Shown here piece after piece: positions 47,415-59,099 of a DNA stretch of 64,000 nt (position 1 is the first letter of the stretch; every line of letters starts with the position of its first letter). This DNA is from Vibrio orientalis CIP 102891 = ATCC 33934 (GTDB lineage: Bacteria > Pseudomonadota > Gammaproteobacteria > Enterobacterales > Vibrionaceae): the NCBI RefSeq assembly GCF_000176235.1, contig NZ_ACZV01000003.1, forward strand, positions 248,001 through 312,000, written 5' to 3'. The notes below the pieces were generated by a model. It was not told the origin of the DNA. It saw nothing but the letters and a program-made list of their open reading frames with translations, and ran no database searches. A program made the position numbers and the translations under genes.

Positions 47415-47771
47415 TTGAATACGTACGCGTTCAATCGGGAGTTACGCTTGTTAACTCCCGAGCATTATCAAAATGTCTTCCAGCAAGCTCATCGAGCTGG
47501 CTCACCTCATTTCACCATCATTGCCCGTAAAAATAGCCTATCTCATCCTCGACTAGGTTTAGCCGTTCCTAAAAAGCAGATTAAAACCGCCGTTGGTCGC
47601 AATCGTTTTAAACGCCTTGCACGTGAAAGCTTTCGTAACAATCAACATCAACTTGCTCACAAAGATTATGTTGTTATTGCCAAGAAAACCGCGCAAGATT
47701 TAAGCAATGAAGAAATATTCAAATTGTTTGATAAATTATGGCAGCGCCTGTCTCGCCCTTCACGCGGGTAG
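47415..47771 (+). CDS. rnpA: Ribonuclease P protein component
   Basis: RnpA is the protein cofactor that helps the RNA subunit of RNase P cut 5' leaders from tRNA precursors. The 118-residue basic protein contains the signature [18 protein letters not shown] and the N-terminal [25 protein letters not shown]. The start is a TTG at 47415 with no strong ribosome-binding site, 12 bases after rpmH, so it is probably translated by coupling. Its last 34 bases overlap yidD. Confidence 0.95.
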   Translation: MNTYAFNRELRLLTPEHYQNVFQQAHRAGSPHFTIIARKNSLSHPRLGLAVPKKQIKTAVGRNRFKRLARESFRNNQHQLAHKDYVVIAKKTAQDLSNEEIFKLFDKLWQRLSRPSRG

Positions 47772-48001
47772 CAATCGGCATAGTTCGATTTTACCAAGGC
47801 TTTATTAGTCCGATTCTTGGACCACGTTGTCGTTTTTCCCCAACTTGCTCTACTTATGCCTTAGAAGCGTTGAAAGCTCACGGTTTTGTAAAAGGGTGTT
47901 GGTTATCAAGCAAACGTCTATTAAAATGCAATCCTTTAAATAAGAAGGGTTGGACATACGATCCCGTACCACCAGTCCAACAACAAGACAGAGATAAATA
48001 A
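47738..48001 (+). CDS. yidD: Membrane protein insertion efficiency factor YidD
   Basis: YidD is a small membrane-associated protein that assists YidC-dependent insertion. The 87-residue product contains the family core [50 protein letters not shown], with the three conserved cysteines. Its ATG at 47738 lies inside the end of rnpA in another frame, the usual arrangement. yidC starts 2 bases after its stop. Confidence 0.95.
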   Translation: MAAPVSPFTRVAIGIVRFYQGFISPILGPRCRFSPTCSTYALEALKAHGFVKGCWLSSKRLLKCNPLNKKGWTYDPVPPVQQQDRDK

Positions 48002-48003
48002 CG

Positions 48004-49629
48004 ATGGATTCTCAACGTAATATCCTGTTAATCGCGCTAGCACTGGTTTCTTTCCTATTGTTCCAGCAATGGCAAGTTGCAAAGAATCCAACGCCTCAGC
48101 CGGTTGAGCAGGCTCAATCAAGCAGTACTCTACCTGCCCCATCATTTGCCGATGAGCTAGACCCTGCGCCAGCGCAGCAACAAGCTTCAGCAAAAACAAT
48201 TACCGTCACAACTGATGTATTGACTCTGTCGATTGATACGGTTGGTGGTGATGTCATTAATGCAGATCTAAACCAATACTCAAACGAGCTTGATTCAGAA
48301 GACCCATTTGTTCTCCTTAAGAACGAAGCGGGCCATCAGTTCATTGCTCAGAGTGGCCTTGTAGGTCCTCAAGGTATCGATCTAAGCAGCACAAACCGTC
48401 CAGCTTACTCAGTGAGTGCAGACAGCTTCACTCTTGCCGATGGCCAAGATGAACTGCGCATTCCGATGACGTTCACTGCAAACGGTCTGGAATACACTAA
48501 GACATTCGTAATGAAGCGCGGCAGCTACGCTATCGACGTTGAATACGACATCGTAAACAAATCTGGTAACAACGCGACATTTGGTATGTACGCTCACCTA
48601 CGTCAAAGCTTACTTGACGCTGGTGGTAGCATCACAATGCCAACCTATCGCGGTGGTGCATACTCTACCGAAGATACTCGTTACAAAAAGTACAGCTTCG
48701 ACGATATGCAAGATCGTAACCTGTCTCTAAACCTTGCCAATGGCCAAGGTTGGGCGGCGATGATCCAGCACTACTTTGCTTCTGCATGGATCCCACGCAA
48801 TGAGCCTGGTGCAAACCTATACACTCGCGTGATCGGCAACCTTGGTGATATTGGTGTTCGTATGCCAAACAAAACCATTGCTGACGGCGACAGTGCAAAT
48901 TTCCAAGCGACACTTTGGGTCGGTCCTAAACTGCAAGACCAAATGGCAGAAGTAGCACCAAACCTTGATCTCGTTGTGGATTACGGTTGGTTATGGTTTA
49001 TTGCAAAACCACTGCACACATTACTGTCATTTATCCAAAGCTTTGTGGGTAACTGGGGTGTGGCAATCATCTGTTTGACCTTCATCGTACGTGGTGCAAT
49101 GTACCCACTAACGAAAGCGCAATACACCTCTATGGCGAAAATGCGTATGCTGCAGCCAAAACTGCAAGCAATGCGTGAGCGTATCGGTGATGACCGTCAG
49201 CGTATGAGCCAAGAGATGATGGAACTGTACAAGAAAGAGAAAGTGAACCCACTGGGTGGCTGTCTTCCTCTTGTACTGCAGATGCCAATCTTCATCGCAC
49301 TGTACTGGGCACTAATGGAGTCGGTTGAATTACGTCACTCACCATTCTTTGGTTGGATTCATGACCTTTCAGCGCAAGACCCTTACTACATCTTGCCACT
49401 ACTGATGGGTGCTTCAATGTTCCTAATTCAGAAGATGAGCCCAACAACAGTAACGGATCCAATGCAGCAGAAGATCATGACCTTTATGCCGGTTATGTTT
49501 ACCTTCTTCTTCCTGTTCTTCCCGTCAGGTCTGGTTCTATACTGGCTAGTATCGAACATCGTGACGCTTATCCAGCAAACGCTAATTTACAAAGCGCTGG
49601 AGAAGAAAGGCTTACACACTAAGTCATAG
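48004..49629 (+). CDS. yidC: Membrane protein insertase YidC
   Basis: YidC inserts and folds inner-membrane proteins, including ATP synthase subunit c, alone or with SecYEG. The 541-residue protein has an N-terminal membrane anchor ([23 protein letters not shown]), a large periplasmic beta-supersandwich (about 60-340) and the C-terminal insertase helices with the cytoplasmic segment [61 protein letters not shown]. It ends a four-gene operon, with a terminator after it. Confidence 0.97.
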   Translation: MDSQRNILLIALALVSFLLFQQWQVAKNPTPQPVEQAQSSSTLPAPSFADELDPAPAQQQASAKTITVTTDVLTLSIDTVGGDVINADLNQYSNELDSEDPFVLLKNEAGHQFIAQSGLVGPQGIDLSSTNRPAYSVSADSFTLADGQDELRIPMTFTANGLEYTKTFVMKRGSYAIDVEYDIVNKSGNNATFGMYAHLRQSLLDAGGSITMPTYRGGAYSTEDTRYKKYSFDDMQDRNLSLNLANGQGWAAMIQHYFASAWIPRNEPGANLYTRVIGNLGDIGVRMPNKTIADGDSANFQATLWVGPKLQDQMAEVAPNLDLVVDYGWLWFIAKPLHTLLSFIQSFVGNWGVAIICLTFIVRGAMYPLTKAQYTSMAKMRMLQPKLQAMRERIGDDRQRMSQEMMELYKKEKVNPLGGCLPLVLQMPIFIALYWALMESVELRHSPFFGWIHDLSAQDPYYILPLLMGASMFLIQKMSPTTVTDPMQQKIMTFMPVMFTFFFLFFPSGLVLYWLVSNIVTLIQQTLIYKALEKKGLHTKS

Positions 49630-49649
49630 GTAAGCGGAAATATAAGAGA

Positions 49650-49677
49650 AAGGCGGCCTAAAGGTCGCCTTTTTTAT
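49650..49677 (+). terminator. Terminator after yidC
   Basis: AAGGCGGCC pairs with GGTCGCCTT (one G-U) over a TAAA loop, with TTTT following. Confidence 0.85.
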
Positions 49678-49747
49678 TTGAGCTGATTACAATTCATCAC
49701 ATTACTTATTTGCCACGTTATGGCACCAAGAATAAACAGGCACAACT

Positions 49748-51109
49748 ATGACAACTGATACCATTGTTGCACAGGCAACCGCCCCAGGACGTGGTGGCGT
49801 GGGCATTATCCGCGTATCTGGCCCGCTCGCCGCGAAAGTCGCACTTGAAGTGACAGGTAAAGAGCTACGCCCACGTTATGCAGAGTACCTGCCATTTACA
49901 GCGGAAGATGGCGCTCAACTCGACCAAGGTATCGCGCTCTACTTCCCTAACCCACACTCTTTTACCGGTGAAGATGTACTTGAGCTACAAGGTCATGGTG
50001 GTCCCGTTGTCATGGATATGCTGATTAAGCGTATCCTAAAAATTTCTGGTATTCGCACCGCACGCCCAGGTGAGTTTTCTGAGCGAGCATTCTTAAACGA
50101 TAAGCTCGATCTAGCGCAAGCAGAGGCCATTGCTGACCTCATTGATGCTAGTTCAGAAGAGGCAGCAAAGTCAGCGCTACAATCGCTTCAAGGCGCCTTT
50201 TCTGGTCGAATCAATACCTTGGTCGAGTCACTGATTCATCTACGAATTTATGTCGAAGCCGCTATCGACTTTCCTGAAGAAGAAATCGACTTTCTCGCTG
50301 ATGGTAAAGTTGCCGCAGACCTACAAACCATCATCGATAACTTAGCCGCCGTGCGCCAAGAAGCAAACCAAGGCGCGATTATGCGTGAAGGGATGAAGGT
50401 CGTCATCGCAGGCCGCCCAAATGCAGGTAAATCAAGCTTGCTGAACGCACTATCAGGTAAAGAGTCCGCGATTGTGACCGATATTGCCGGTACCACGCGC
50501 GATGTTTTGCGCGAACATATCCATATTGATGGCATGCCACTGCATATCATCGATACCGCAGGTCTACGCGACGCGTCAGATGAAGTTGAAAAAATTGGTA
50601 TTGAACGAGCATGGGATGAAATCACGCAAGCTGATCGTGTCCTGTTTATGGTTGATGGCACCACCACAGATGCGACTGACCCGAAAGAGATCTGGCCAGA
50701 TTTCGTTGATCGTCTACCTAACAACATTGGCATGACAGTGATCCGCAACAAAGCCGATCAAACAGGTGAAGATCTCGGCATTTGCCACGTCAACGATCCT
50801 ACCCTAATTCGCCTTTCAGCTAAGACCGGTGAGGGCGTTGAAGCTCTAAGAACGCACCTAAAAGAGTGCATGGGCTTTGCTGGTGGTCATGAAGGTGGCT
50901 TTATGGCTCGTCGTCGCCATTTAGAAGCACTTGAAAGCGCATCAGATCATCTCGACATCGGTCAACAACAGCTTGAGGGCTACATGGCTGGCGAGATACT
51001 CGCCGAAGAGCTACGCATAGCGCAGCAGCACCTGAGTGAAATCACCGGCGAGTTCAGTTCAGATGATTTACTCGGCAGAATCTTTACCTCATTCTGCATT
51101 GGTAAATAA
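49748..51109 (+). CDS. mnmE: tRNA uridine-5-carboxymethylaminomethyl modification GTPase MnmE
   Basis: MnmE, with MnmG, installs the cmnm5 group on wobble uridine 34 of several tRNAs. The 453-residue protein has the N-terminal folate-binding domain ([14 protein letters not shown]), the G domain from about residue 220 (G1 [10 protein letters not shown]2/G3 GTTRDVLRE and [11 protein letters not shown]4 NKAD) and the C-terminal catalytic cysteine in FCIGK. Its partner MnmG is encoded 1 kb downstream across oriC. Confidence 0.97.
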   Translation: MTTDTIVAQATAPGRGGVGIIRVSGPLAAKVALEVTGKELRPRYAEYLPFTAEDGAQLDQGIALYFPNPHSFTGEDVLELQGHGGPVVMDMLIKRILKISGIRTARPGEFSERAFLNDKLDLAQAEAIADLIDASSEEAAKSALQSLQGAFSGRINTLVESLIHLRIYVEAAIDFPEEEIDFLADGKVAADLQTIIDNLAAVRQEANQGAIMREGMKVVIAGRPNAGKSSLLNALSGKESAIVTDIAGTTRDVLREHIHIDGMPLHIIDTAGLRDASDEVEKIGIERAWDEITQADRVLFMVDGTTTDATDPKEIWPDFVDRLPNNIGMTVIRNKADQTGEDLGICHVNDPTLIRLSAKTGEGVEALRTHLKECMGFAGGHEGGFMARRRHLEALESASDHLDIGQQQLEGYMAGEILAEELRIAQQHLSEITGEFSSDDLLGRIFTSFCIGK

Positions 51110-51113
51110 CCTT

Positions 51114-51143
51114 AAACGCGGCCTTGTGGCCGCGTTTTTTTAT
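51114..51143 (+). terminator. Terminator between mnmE and mioC
   Basis: AAACGCGGCC and GGCCGCGTTT form a perfect 10-bp stem with a TTGT loop and a T-run after it. Confidence 0.92.
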
Positions 51144-51159
51144 TCGAAAAGGAATAGCA

Positions 51160-51600
51160 ATGATCCACATTATTACCGGCAGTACGCTTGGTGGCGCTGA
51201 ATATGTTGGCGATCACTTGAGTGACCTACTGATAGAGAAAGGCCTCGAAACAACCATTCACAATCAACCTAAGCTTGCTGATGTTGCGACACAAGGTATC
51301 TGGTTACTCATCACATCAACCCACGGCGCTGGTGAATACCCAGACAATATTCAACCATTTATTGAGGCCCTGAAAGCCACGCCACCAAAGATGAGTGATG
51401 TGAAATACGCAACCATCGCCATCGGGGATTCAAGTTACGATACCTTTTGCGCAGCCGGTTTACGCGCTCATGAGCTACTTACTGACATCGGCGCTACTGC
51501 ACTAACAGACTGTCTTACCATCGATGTTCTTAACCATGACGTCCCTGAAGATGCCGCCGAAGAGTGGCTAAATGCGCACATTCACCTCTTTCACGCCTAA
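51160..51600 (+). CDS. mioC: FMN-binding protein MioC
   Basis: MioC is a flavodoxin-like protein; in E. coli it is described as needed for biotin synthase activity and its transcription runs into oriC. The 146-residue protein starts [24 protein letters not shown], the FMN phosphate loop, with later flavin contacts in [17 protein letters not shown] and [15 protein letters not shown]. The ATG at 51160 follows AAAGGAATA; a longer GTG frame would include the terminator. Its own terminator begins right after the stop, limiting readthrough into oriC. Confidence 0.93.
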   Translation: MIHIITGSTLGGAEYVGDHLSDLLIEKGLETTIHNQPKLADVATQGIWLLITSTHGAGEYPDNIQPFIEALKATPPKMSDVKYATIAIGDSSYDTFCAAGLRAHELLTDIGATALTDCLTIDVLNHDVPEDAAEEWLNAHIHLFHA

Positions 51601-51603
51601 TAG

Positions 51604-51628
51604 AAATGGCCGAACTCACGGCCATTTT
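51604..51628 (+). terminator. mioC terminator at the edge of oriC
   Basis: AAATGGCCG (51604-51612) and CGGCCATTT (51619-51627) form a perfect 9-bp stem with an AACTCA loop, followed by TCC. The T-run is short. Confidence 0.75.
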
Positions 51629-51704
51629 CCTCTCTATCACTCCGATGTGAATAACTTTTCTCAATTCCCACTGAACTGTTTGCTCATTATTTAACCAAAC
51701 GAGC

Positions 51705-51713
51705 TGTGGATAA
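51705..51713 (-). promoter_or_regulatory. DnaA box, perfect TTATCCACA
   Basis: TGTGGATAA on the plus strand is the reverse complement of TTATCCACA. It marks the left side of oriC, 180 bases from the rightmost box. Confidence 0.88.
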
Positions 51714-51778
51714 ACCATGATCTTTCCAGTGGTTAACCTATAGTTATCCCAATAACAACTTAGATCCTTTTTTACCCC

Positions 51779-51787
51779 TGTGTATAA
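51779..51787 (-). promoter_or_regulatory. DnaA box, TTATACACA
   Basis: TGTGTATAA on the plus strand gives TTATACACA, a full match to the strong-box consensus TTATNCACA. It is in the middle of the GATC cluster. Confidence 0.85.
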
Positions 51788-51884
51788 CTACCCATTTTGA
51801 TCCCAGTTAATCCTCGTTCTGATCAAAACAAGATCACATGATATGATCCGCGTAAGATCCATGATCTTGTTGATCATTTTCCAC

Positions 51885-51893
51885 TTATCCACA
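51885..51893 (+). promoter_or_regulatory. DnaA box, perfect TTATCCACA next to the unwinding region
   Basis: TTATCCACA lies 18 bases left of the AT-rich tract and in opposite orientation to the other two boxes. By analogy with E. coli R1 it is the likely anchor for the DnaA filament that melts the origin. Confidence 0.9.
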
Positions 51894-51910
51894 GAAACAG
51901 GTGATCTTAA

Positions 51911-51958
51911 TAGTAGATCTAATAAAAGATCATATATATAGATCTTATATATATAAGA
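51911..51958. other. AT-rich DNA unwinding region of oriC
   Basis: The tract is almost entirely A and T apart from three GATC sites, and its elements GATCTAATAAAAG and GATCTTATATATA start with GATCT like the E. coli 13-mers. It is the expected melting site beside the DnaA box at 51885. Confidence 0.8.
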
Positions 51959-52070
51959 GCTTTCGAGCTTTGAATGAAAAGCGTCAAAAGCATTTTCTCT
52001 CTTCGTGAAAGAAGGTAGAATAACGCTCTTTTATCTGTCCAACTCTCTCTTGAATACCTGAGGTCGGTTC

Positions 52071-53966
52071 ATGCTTTATCACGAAAAATTTGACGTCATT
52101 GTTGTTGGTGGCGGTCACGCAGGAACGGAAGCCGCACTCGCATCAGCTCGAACAGGGCAAAATACGCTTTTGCTCACACACAATATCGACACGCTTGGTC
52201 AAATGTCATGTAACCCCGCTATTGGTGGTATTGGCAAAGGTCACTTAGTCAAAGAAGTTGATGCAATGGGCGGATTGATGGCTCAAGCCATCGATCATTC
52301 AGGTATTCAGTTTAGAACGTTAAACGCATCAAAAGGACCAGCGGTTCGAGCAACACGAGCTCAAGCTGATCGTGCTTTGTACAAAGCTTATGTTCGTCAT
52401 GCGTTAGAAAACGCGCCTAACCTAACTTTGTTCCAACAGTCGGTTGATGATCTGATTGTCGAGAACGATCAAGTGACTGGTGTTGTGACACAAATGGGCC
52501 TACGTTTTCATGCCAAAGCGGTAGTTCTGACGGTCGGTACTTTCCTAGGTGGTAAGATCCACATCGGTATGGAAAGTTCATCTGGTGGTCGCGCAGGGGA
52601 TCCACCATCGATCGCTTTAGCGGATCGTTTACGTGAGCTACCTTTCCGAGTTGATCGCCTTAAGACAGGTACTCCACCTCGTATTGATGCCCGTAGTGTA
52701 GATTTCTCTGATCTTGAAGTGCAGCATGGCGACACTCCTGCGCCTGTATTTTCATTCATGGGCAAACGCGAACATCACCCACGTCAGATTCCGTGTTTTA
52801 TTACTCATACCAACGAGAAAACGCACGACGTTATTCGTAACAATCTAGACCGCAGCCCTATGTACGCAGGGGTTATTGAAGGTATTGGCCCACGCTACTG
52901 TCCTTCAATTGAAGATAAAGTGATGCGCTTTGCTGATAAAAACAGCCATCAGATCTTTATTGAACCTGAAGGCCTTGATACTCATGAACTCTACCCGAAT
53001 GGTATTTCCACCAGCTTGCCGTTTGATGTTCAAGTACAAATCGTTCGTTCAATGAAGGGCTTTGAGAATGCGCACATTGTTCGTCCTGGATATGCGATCG
53101 AATACGATTTCTTTGATCCACGAGATTTGAAACAGACGTACGAAACCAAATTTATTAGTGGTTTGTTCTTTGCCGGTCAAATTAACGGCACAACAGGCTA
53201 CGAAGAGGCAGCAGCGCAAGGTCTAATGGCTGGTCTAAACGCAAGTTTGCACAGTCAAGGCAAAGACGGTTGGAGTCCTCGACGCGACCAAGCGTACATG
53301 GGCGTATTGATTGATGACCTATCTACAATGGGCACCAAAGAGCCATACCGAATGTTTACCTCTCGCGCCGAATACCGTCTGCTGTTACGTGAAGACAATG
53401 CGGATTTGCGTTTGACCGCACAAGCTCGTGAGTTAGGTTTGATTGATGATGCTCGTTGGGCGCGCTTCAATGAAAAAATCGACAACATGGAAAGCGAACG
53501 TCAACGTCTAAAAGATATTTGGATGAATCCGAAATCGGCAGGTGTTGATGCGCTCAATGGTCTACTTAAAACCCCAATGGCTCGAGAAGCAAGTGGTGAA
53601 GATCTTCTGCGTCGTCCAGAGATCACCTATGCTCAATTGACTGAGTTGGACGCTTTTGCTCCTGCCCTTGAAGATCAACAGGCCGCAGAGCAGGTAGAGA
53701 TCCAAGTTAAGTACGAAGGTTATATTAAGCGTCAGCAGGACGAGATTGAAAAATCCCTGCGTCATGAGAACACTAAGTTACCGCTCGATCTCGACTATTC
53801 ACAAGTGAAAGGCTTGTCGAATGAAGTCGTGGCTAAACTCGGTGAGGCGAAACCTGAGTCTATCGGTATTGCTTCACGTATTTCAGGTATTACACCTGCT
53901 GCAATTTCGATTCTTCTTGTTCATCTCAAGAAACACGGCATGTTAAAAAAGGGTGAGGAAGAATAA
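52071..53966 (+). CDS. mnmG: tRNA uridine-5-carboxymethylaminomethyl modification enzyme MnmG (GidA)
   Basis: MnmG is the FAD- and NADH-dependent partner of MnmE in modifying tRNA wobble uridine 34. The 631-residue protein has the FAD loop [21 protein letters not shown], the conserved [39 protein letters not shown] and [17 protein letters not shown] motifs, and the C-terminal helical domain ([12 protein letters not shown]) that binds MnmE. It is the first gene right of oriC; its stop overlaps the rsmG start by one base (TAATG). Confidence 0.97.
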   Translation: MLYHEKFDVIVVGGGHAGTEAALASARTGQNTLLLTHNIDTLGQMSCNPAIGGIGKGHLVKEVDAMGGLMAQAIDHSGIQFRTLNASKGPAVRATRAQADRALYKAYVRHALENAPNLTLFQQSVDDLIVENDQVTGVVTQMGLRFHAKAVVLTVGTFLGGKIHIGMESSSGGRAGDPPSIALADRLRELPFRVDRLKTGTPPRIDARSVDFSDLEVQHGDTPAPVFSFMGKREHHPRQIPCFITHTNEKTHDVIRNNLDRSPMYAGVIEGIGPRYCPSIEDKVMRFADKNSHQIFIEPEGLDTHELYPNGISTSLPFDVQVQIVRSMKGFENAHIVRPGYAIEYDFFDPRDLKQTYETKFISGLFFAGQINGTTGYEEAAAQGLMAGLNASLHSQGKDGWSPRRDQAYMGVLIDDLSTMGTKEPYRMFTSRAEYRLLLREDNADLRLTAQARELGLIDDARWARFNEKIDNMESERQRLKDIWMNPKSAGVDALNGLLKTPMAREASGEDLLRRPEITYAQLTELDAFAPALEDQQAAEQVEIQVKYEGYIKRQQDEIEKSLRHENTKLPLDLDYSQVKGLSNEVVAKLGEAKPESIGIASRISGITPAAISILLVHLKKHGMLKKGEEE

Positions 53967-54598
53967 TGTCTCAACTACGTAGCCAGCTTGATGCACTGAT
54001 TGCTCAAACTGATTTAGAAGTATCGTCTCATCAACGTGAACAGTTGGTGGGCTATGTTGAAATGCTTAACAAGTGGAACAAGGCGTACAACTTGACGTCA
54101 GTTCGTGACCCGCAAGAGATGCTGGTCAAACACATCATGGATAGCATCATTGTTAGTACTCACTTACAAGGTGAGCGTTTTATTGATGTGGGTACTGGAC
54201 CAGGATTGCCTGGCATCCCACTGGCAATCATGAATCCAACCAAACAGTTTTGCCTACTCGATAGCTTGGGCAAGCGTATTCGATTCATTAAGCAAGTTCT
54301 TCATGAACTAAAGATTGATAATGTGAATCCGATTCAAAGTCGAGTTGAAGAGTATCAACCTGAAGATAAATTTGATGGTGTACTAAGCCGAGCATTTGCT
54401 TCCATCACCGATATGGTTGAGTGGTGTCACCACCTACCGAAAACGGATACTGGAAACTTTTTAGCTTTGAAAGGGCAATTACCACAGGATGAGATTGACC
54501 AATTACCTGAGTGGTGTTCTGTGACCGATATCAAAGCTTTGAATGTTCCTCAATTGGAAGGCGAGCGTCATCTAGTAATCTTATCGCGCAAGGGATAA
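53966..54598 (+). CDS. rsmG: 16S rRNA (guanine(527)-N7)-methyltransferase RsmG (GidB)
   Basis: RsmG methylates G527 of 16S rRNA with S-adenosylmethionine; loss gives low-level streptomycin resistance in many bacteria. The 210-residue protein has the SAM-binding loop [17 protein letters not shown], the [15 protein letters not shown] motif near the N terminus and the [13 protein letters not shown] block. It is coupled to mnmG by a one-base overlap and is followed by parA after 14 bases. Confidence 0.96.
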   Translation: MSQLRSQLDALIAQTDLEVSSHQREQLVGYVEMLNKWNKAYNLTSVRDPQEMLVKHIMDSIIVSTHLQGERFIDVGTGPGLPGIPLAIMNPTKQFCLLDSLGKRIRFIKQVLHELKIDNVNPIQSRVEEYQPEDKFDGVLSRAFASITDMVEWCHHLPKTDTGNFLALKGQLPQDEIDQLPEWCSVTDIKALNVPQLEGERHLVILSRKG

Positions 54599-54612
54599 AA
54601 GCGAGGTCCACA

Positions 54613-55386
54613 GTGGGAAAAATCGTAGCAATTGCCAATCAGAAAGGCGGGGTTGGTAAGACAACAACATGTATCAATTTAGCCGCGTCGATGGCCGCGA
54701 CTAAGCGTAAAGTCTTGGTGATTGATCTCGATCCACAAGGAAACGCAACCATGGCCAGTGGTGTTGACAAGTATCAGGTTGACGCCAGTGCTTATGAACT
54801 GTTGGTCGAAGATGTGCCGTTTGAAGAAGTCGTATGTCGAAAGACTTCGGGTCACTATGATTTGATCGCCGCTAATGGCGATGTGACGGCCGCTGAAATT
54901 AAACTGATGGAAGTTTTCGCGCGCGAAGTTCGTTTAAAACATGCACTTGCGTCAGTTCGCGATAACTATGATTTCATCTTTATCGATTGCCCTCCTTCTC
55001 TAAACCTTCTTACAATCAATGCCATGGCTGCGGCCGACTCGGTCTTGGTTCCTATGCAGTGTGAATATTTTGCACTAGAGGGTTTAACTGCACTTATGGA
55101 TACAATCAGCAAACTCGCTGCTGTTGTAAACGAGAATTTAAAAATCGAAGGTCTGTTACGTACTATGTATGACCCTCGCAACAGATTGTCTAACGAAGTA
55201 TCCGATCAACTTAAAAAGCACTTTGGTAACAAGGTGTACCGCACTGTTATTCCGCGTAATGTACGCTTAGCAGAAGCGCCTAGTCATGGTAAACCTGCGA
55301 TGTACTATGACAAGTATTCGTCAGGTGCGAAGGCGTATCTTGCTCTTGCCGGTGAAATGCTTCGCCGCGAAGAAGTCCCTGCATAA
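54613..55386 (+). CDS. parA: Chromosome partitioning ATPase ParA (Soj)
   Basis: ParA is a Walker-type ATPase that moves the ParB-parS complex of the origin region. The 257-residue protein begins MGKIVAIANQKGGVGKTTTCINLAASM, with the deviant Walker A K11-GGVGK16-T, and contains the Walker B VLVIDLDPQGNA and DFIFIDCPPSL. There is no N-terminal HTH, so it is the short chromosomal type. The GTG start at 54613 follows GCGAGG; a longer frame overlapping rsmG is rejected. parB follows after 24 bases. Confidence 0.96.
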   Translation: MGKIVAIANQKGGVGKTTTCINLAASMAATKRKVLVIDLDPQGNATMASGVDKYQVDASAYELLVEDVPFEEVVCRKTSGHYDLIAANGDVTAAEIKLMEVFAREVRLKHALASVRDNYDFIFIDCPPSLNLLTINAMAAADSVLVPMQCEYFALEGLTALMDTISKLAAVVNENLKIEGLLRTMYDPRNRLSNEVSDQLKKHFGNKVYRTVIPRNVRLAEAPSHGKPAMYYDKYSSGAKAYLALAGEMLRREEVPA

Positions 55387-55410
55387 CGACAACCAAAGGA
55401 ACTCTGTCTC

Positions 55411-56292
55411 ATGTCTAAACGTGGTTTAGGTAAAGGGCTTGACGCTCTGCTCTCTACCAGCTCATTGGCGCGTGAAAAGCAGCAAAATGCTCAGCATAGC
55501 CAAGAGCTCTCTTCGGACGGCCAACTGACCGACCTAAATATCAATAGCTTGAAGCCAGGTGTGTATCAGCCTCGCAAAGATATGGAAGCGGAAGCGCTTG
55601 AAGAGCTAGCGGCCTCTATCGAATCACAAGGTATTATTCAGCCGATTGTTGTCCGTCAGGTTGATAGCGAGAAGTTTGAGATTATTGCTGGTGAACGTCG
55701 CTGGCGCGCTGCACGCAAAGCTGGCTTAAAGCAAGTGCCATGTGTGGTGAAAAACGTCGAAGATCGTGCCGCAATCGCTATGGCGTTGATCGAAAATATC
55801 CAACGTGAAGATCTTAACGTTATCGAAGAGGCTCAAGCGCTGGATCGTTTGCAGGTCGAATTTAAGCTGACCCACCAGCAGGTGGCAGAAGTGATCGGTA
55901 AGTCGCGCACCACAGTGAGTAACTTATTACGTCTAAATCAGCTTGAGGATGACGTAAAGAGTCTCGTTGCAGATAAAAAAATTGAAATGGGTCATGCTCG
56001 AGCTCTGCTTGCTTTGCAAAATGAGCAGCAAGTTGACGTTGCTCAGCAAGTCGCGAAGAAGCAGCTCACCGTTCGTCAAACTGAGCAGTTAGTGAAAAAG
56101 TGTCTCCAGCCCGTTGTTGAAGGTAAAAATGAGCCTCAGGACGTTGAGGTACAAGAATTGTCACAAAAATTGAGTGTAATGCTTGGTGGTAAAGTTGCTA
56201 TTGTGCGAAACCCAAGTGGAAAGTCCAAAGTAACGATTAGTCTTGATGAGCCTCACAAATTAGAGCAACTGATTGCCAAGCTTGAGAGCTAA
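55411..56292 (+). CDS. parB: Chromosome partitioning protein ParB (Spo0J)
   Basis: ParB is a CTP-dependent clamp that loads at parS and spreads along origin-proximal DNA. The 293-residue protein starts MSKRGLGKGLDALLS, the ParA-stimulating peptide, then has the ParB-N CTPase motif IIAGERRWRAARKAG (residues about 90-105), the HTH LTHQQVAEVIGKSRTTVSNLLRL (about 152-174) and a C-terminal dimerisation region. The parS sites it recognises are likely near; one candidate is at 40.7 kb. Confidence 0.96.
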   Translation: MSKRGLGKGLDALLSTSSLAREKQQNAQHSQELSSDGQLTDLNINSLKPGVYQPRKDMEAEALEELAASIESQGIIQPIVVRQVDSEKFEIIAGERRWRAARKAGLKQVPCVVKNVEDRAAIAMALIENIQREDLNVIEEAQALDRLQVEFKLTHQQVAEVIGKSRTTVSNLLRLNQLEDDVKSLVADKKIEMGHARALLALQNEQQVDVAQQVAKKQLTVRQTEQLVKKCLQPVVEGKNEPQDVEVQELSQKLSVMLGGKVAIVRNPSGKSKVTISLDEPHKLEQLIAKLES

Positions 56293-56389
56293 ATGAGATA
56301 ATTGATCTCAATCAATTATGTAAAAAACGATTTTTTGTGTGAAAGTTGTCGGTTTGTAAACAAAAATGTAACTTTTTGCAGGGTTTTAA

Positions 56390-56417
56390 TTGCAATAAGG
56401 TGCACTGACCGTATAAT
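56390..56417 (+). promoter_or_regulatory. atp operon promoter
   Basis: TTGCAA (56390-56395) and a perfect TATAAT (56412-56417) are separated by 16 bases, 65 bases before atpI. It lies between parB and atpI, where no terminator for parB is visible. Confidence 0.7.
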
Positions 56418-56481
56418 TTTCGCCAATTTCCCTGCACAGAGTGATGTAGTGCAAAGTGGATATTACTAGAGGTACGAATAC

Positions 56482-56871
56482 ATGGTAGCTGCGTTAGCGA
56501 GACCAGGACGAGAGCTTGCAAAGCAATTGTTATTGATCGAGGCGGGCGCGGTTACGTTAGTGGCAGCAGGAATGACGATTGCTGTAAATACTGAATGGGG
56601 AGTTTCAGCGCTAATTGGAGGGAGCATTTTTGTTATCGCCAATGCTGTATTTGCCTTGTGTGCATTTCTTTTTGTAGGAGCGCGCGCCACCAAAATGGTC
56701 GCAGTGTCTTTCTACACGGGAGAAGCATTAAAGATCCTCATCACAGTGGCACTCTTCTCTGTTGTTTACATGTATATGCAGGTGGAACTTGTTCCCCTCA
56801 AACTAACCTATTTGCTGGTATTAGGGATTAATATCTTTGCGCCAGCGCTATTCATTAACAACAAAAAATAG
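56482..56871 (+). CDS. atpI: ATP synthase accessory protein I
   Basis: AtpI is a small four-helix inner-membrane protein thought to help assemble the c-ring. The 129-residue product has four hydrophobic segments and begins MVAALARPGRELAKQLLLIEAGAV. AGAGG is placed before the ATG. It precedes atpB by 8 bases, the standard first gene of the atp operon. Confidence 0.93.
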   Translation: MVAALARPGRELAKQLLLIEAGAVTLVAAGMTIAVNTEWGVSALIGGSIFVIANAVFALCAFLFVGARATKMVAVSFYTGEALKILITVALFSVVYMYMQVELVPLKLTYLLVLGINIFAPALFINNKK

Positions 56872-56876
56872 GATGA

Positions 56877-57692
<816 letters not shown>

Positions 57693-57700
57693 TTTTTTAA

Positions 57701-57994
<294 letters not shown>

Positions 57995-58067
57995 TCATTG
58001 CTTTTCGAAGGCAAACACTGGTTTGTCATTGATTAACACTAAGTCCAATTAAAGAGGGGTAGCTGTT

Positions 58068-58538
58068 GTGAATATGAACGCAACTCTGCTAGGTCAAGCA
58101 ATCTCATTCGCACTATTTGTGTGGTTCTGCATGAAGTATGTATGGCCACCAATCATGCAAGCGATTGAAGAGCGTCAGAAGAAAATTGCTGACGGTCTAC
58201 ACGCTGCTGAGCGTGCTGAGAAAGACTTAAACCTAGCGCAAGCTAATGCTTCTTCTCAACTGAAAGAAGCGAAGCGCACAGCAACTGAGGTCATCGAGCA
58301 AGCAAATAAGCGTAAAGCTCAAATTCTTGATGAAGCTCGCGAGGAAGCTCAGGCAGAACGCCAGAAAATCCTTGCGCAAGCAGAAGCTGAACTTGAAGCG
58401 GAACGCAACCGTGCGCGCGATGAACTGCGCAAACAAGTTGCAACTCTGGCTTTAGCTGGTGCTGAGAAAATCCTTGAGCGTTCAATCGATAAAGATGCGC
58501 ACAAAGATCTTCTCGACAACATTACTGCAAAACTTTAA
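58068..58538 (+). CDS. atpF: ATP synthase F0 subunit b
   Basis: Subunit b forms the peripheral stalk. The 156-residue protein, the same length as in E. coli, has one N-terminal membrane helix ([22 protein letters not shown]) and a long charged helix ([22 protein letters not shown] onward). The start is a GTG at 58068 with AGAGGGG upstream; it gives [10 protein letters not shown] as expected. Confidence 0.96.
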   Translation: MNMNATLLGQAISFALFVWFCMKYVWPPIMQAIEERQKKIADGLHAAERAEKDLNLAQANASSQLKEAKRTATEVIEQANKRKAQILDEAREEAQAERQKILAQAEAELEAERNRARDELRKQVATLALAGAEKILERSIDKDAHKDLLDNITAKL

Positions 58539-58552
58539 GTCTGGGGGCGCAT

Positions 58553-59086
58553 ATGTCTGATATGACTACTATCGCACGCCCCTATGCTAAAGCAGCATTC
58601 GACTTTGCTGTTGAAAAAGGCCAACTAGACCAATGGGGTCAAATGTTGTCTTTTGCAGCGGAAGTTGCCAATAACGAACAAATTCATGAGCTATTAACTA
58701 GCTCAACGTCTGCTGACAAACTAGCAGAAATATTTGTTGCGGTATGTGGCGAACAAGTTGATGCGTTCGGTCAAAACCTAATTAAGGTGATGGCTGAGAA
58801 TGGCCGACTACAGGCCCTTCCTGATGTGTGTGCTGAGTTCCTGCTTCTTAAGCAAGAACATGAGAAAGAAATCAGTGTTGAAGTGACTTCAGCAACGGAA
58901 CTTTCAGAACAGCAAAAAGCAGATATCAGTAGCAAACTTGAAACGCGTCTTGAACGCAAAGTCCAGCTGAATTGCAGCGTAGATGAGACCCTACTTGGTG
59001 GGGTTATTATTAGAGCCGGAGACTTAGTCATCGATAACTCAGCACGTGGCCGTTTAAGCCGCCTGAGCGATGCATTGCAGTCTTAA
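58553..59086 (+). CDS. atpH: ATP synthase F1 subunit delta
   Basis: Subunit delta links the peripheral stalk to the top of F1. The 177-residue protein contains [23 protein letters not shown] and the C-terminal [25 protein letters not shown], the conserved OSCP motifs. GGGGG precedes the ATG. It is 14 bases after atpF. Confidence 0.96.
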   Translation: MSDMTTIARPYAKAAFDFAVEKGQLDQWGQMLSFAAEVANNEQIHELLTSSTSADKLAEIFVAVCGEQVDAFGQNLIKVMAENGRLQALPDVCAEFLLLKQEHEKEISVEVTSATELSEQQKADISSKLETRLERKVQLNCSVDETLLGGVIIRAGDLVIDNSARGRLSRLSDALQS

Positions 59087-59099
59087 TGGGGATTGGAGC

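Larger units (their letters stand above)
51700..51958. other. oriC: Chromosome 1 replication origin oriC
   Basis: The 470-base spacer between mioC and mnmG holds 13 GATC sites between 51719 and 51944 (at 51719, 51763, 51799, 51821, 51832, 51845, 51856, 51863, 51872, 51903, 51916, 51928 and 51941), far above chance, as substrates for Dam and SeqA. It also has three DnaA boxes matching TTATNCACA and an AT-rich unwinding region next to the rightmost box. Position between mioC and gidA (mnmG) is the vibrio and E. coli origin location. The 110 bases from 51959 to 52070 hold the mnmG leader; I see no further element there. Confidence 0.95.

Noticed and set aside
51821..51875. IHF site in oriC
   Set aside because: No stretch matched WATCAA-N4-TTR or its complement; similarity was limited to overlapping GATCA sequences.
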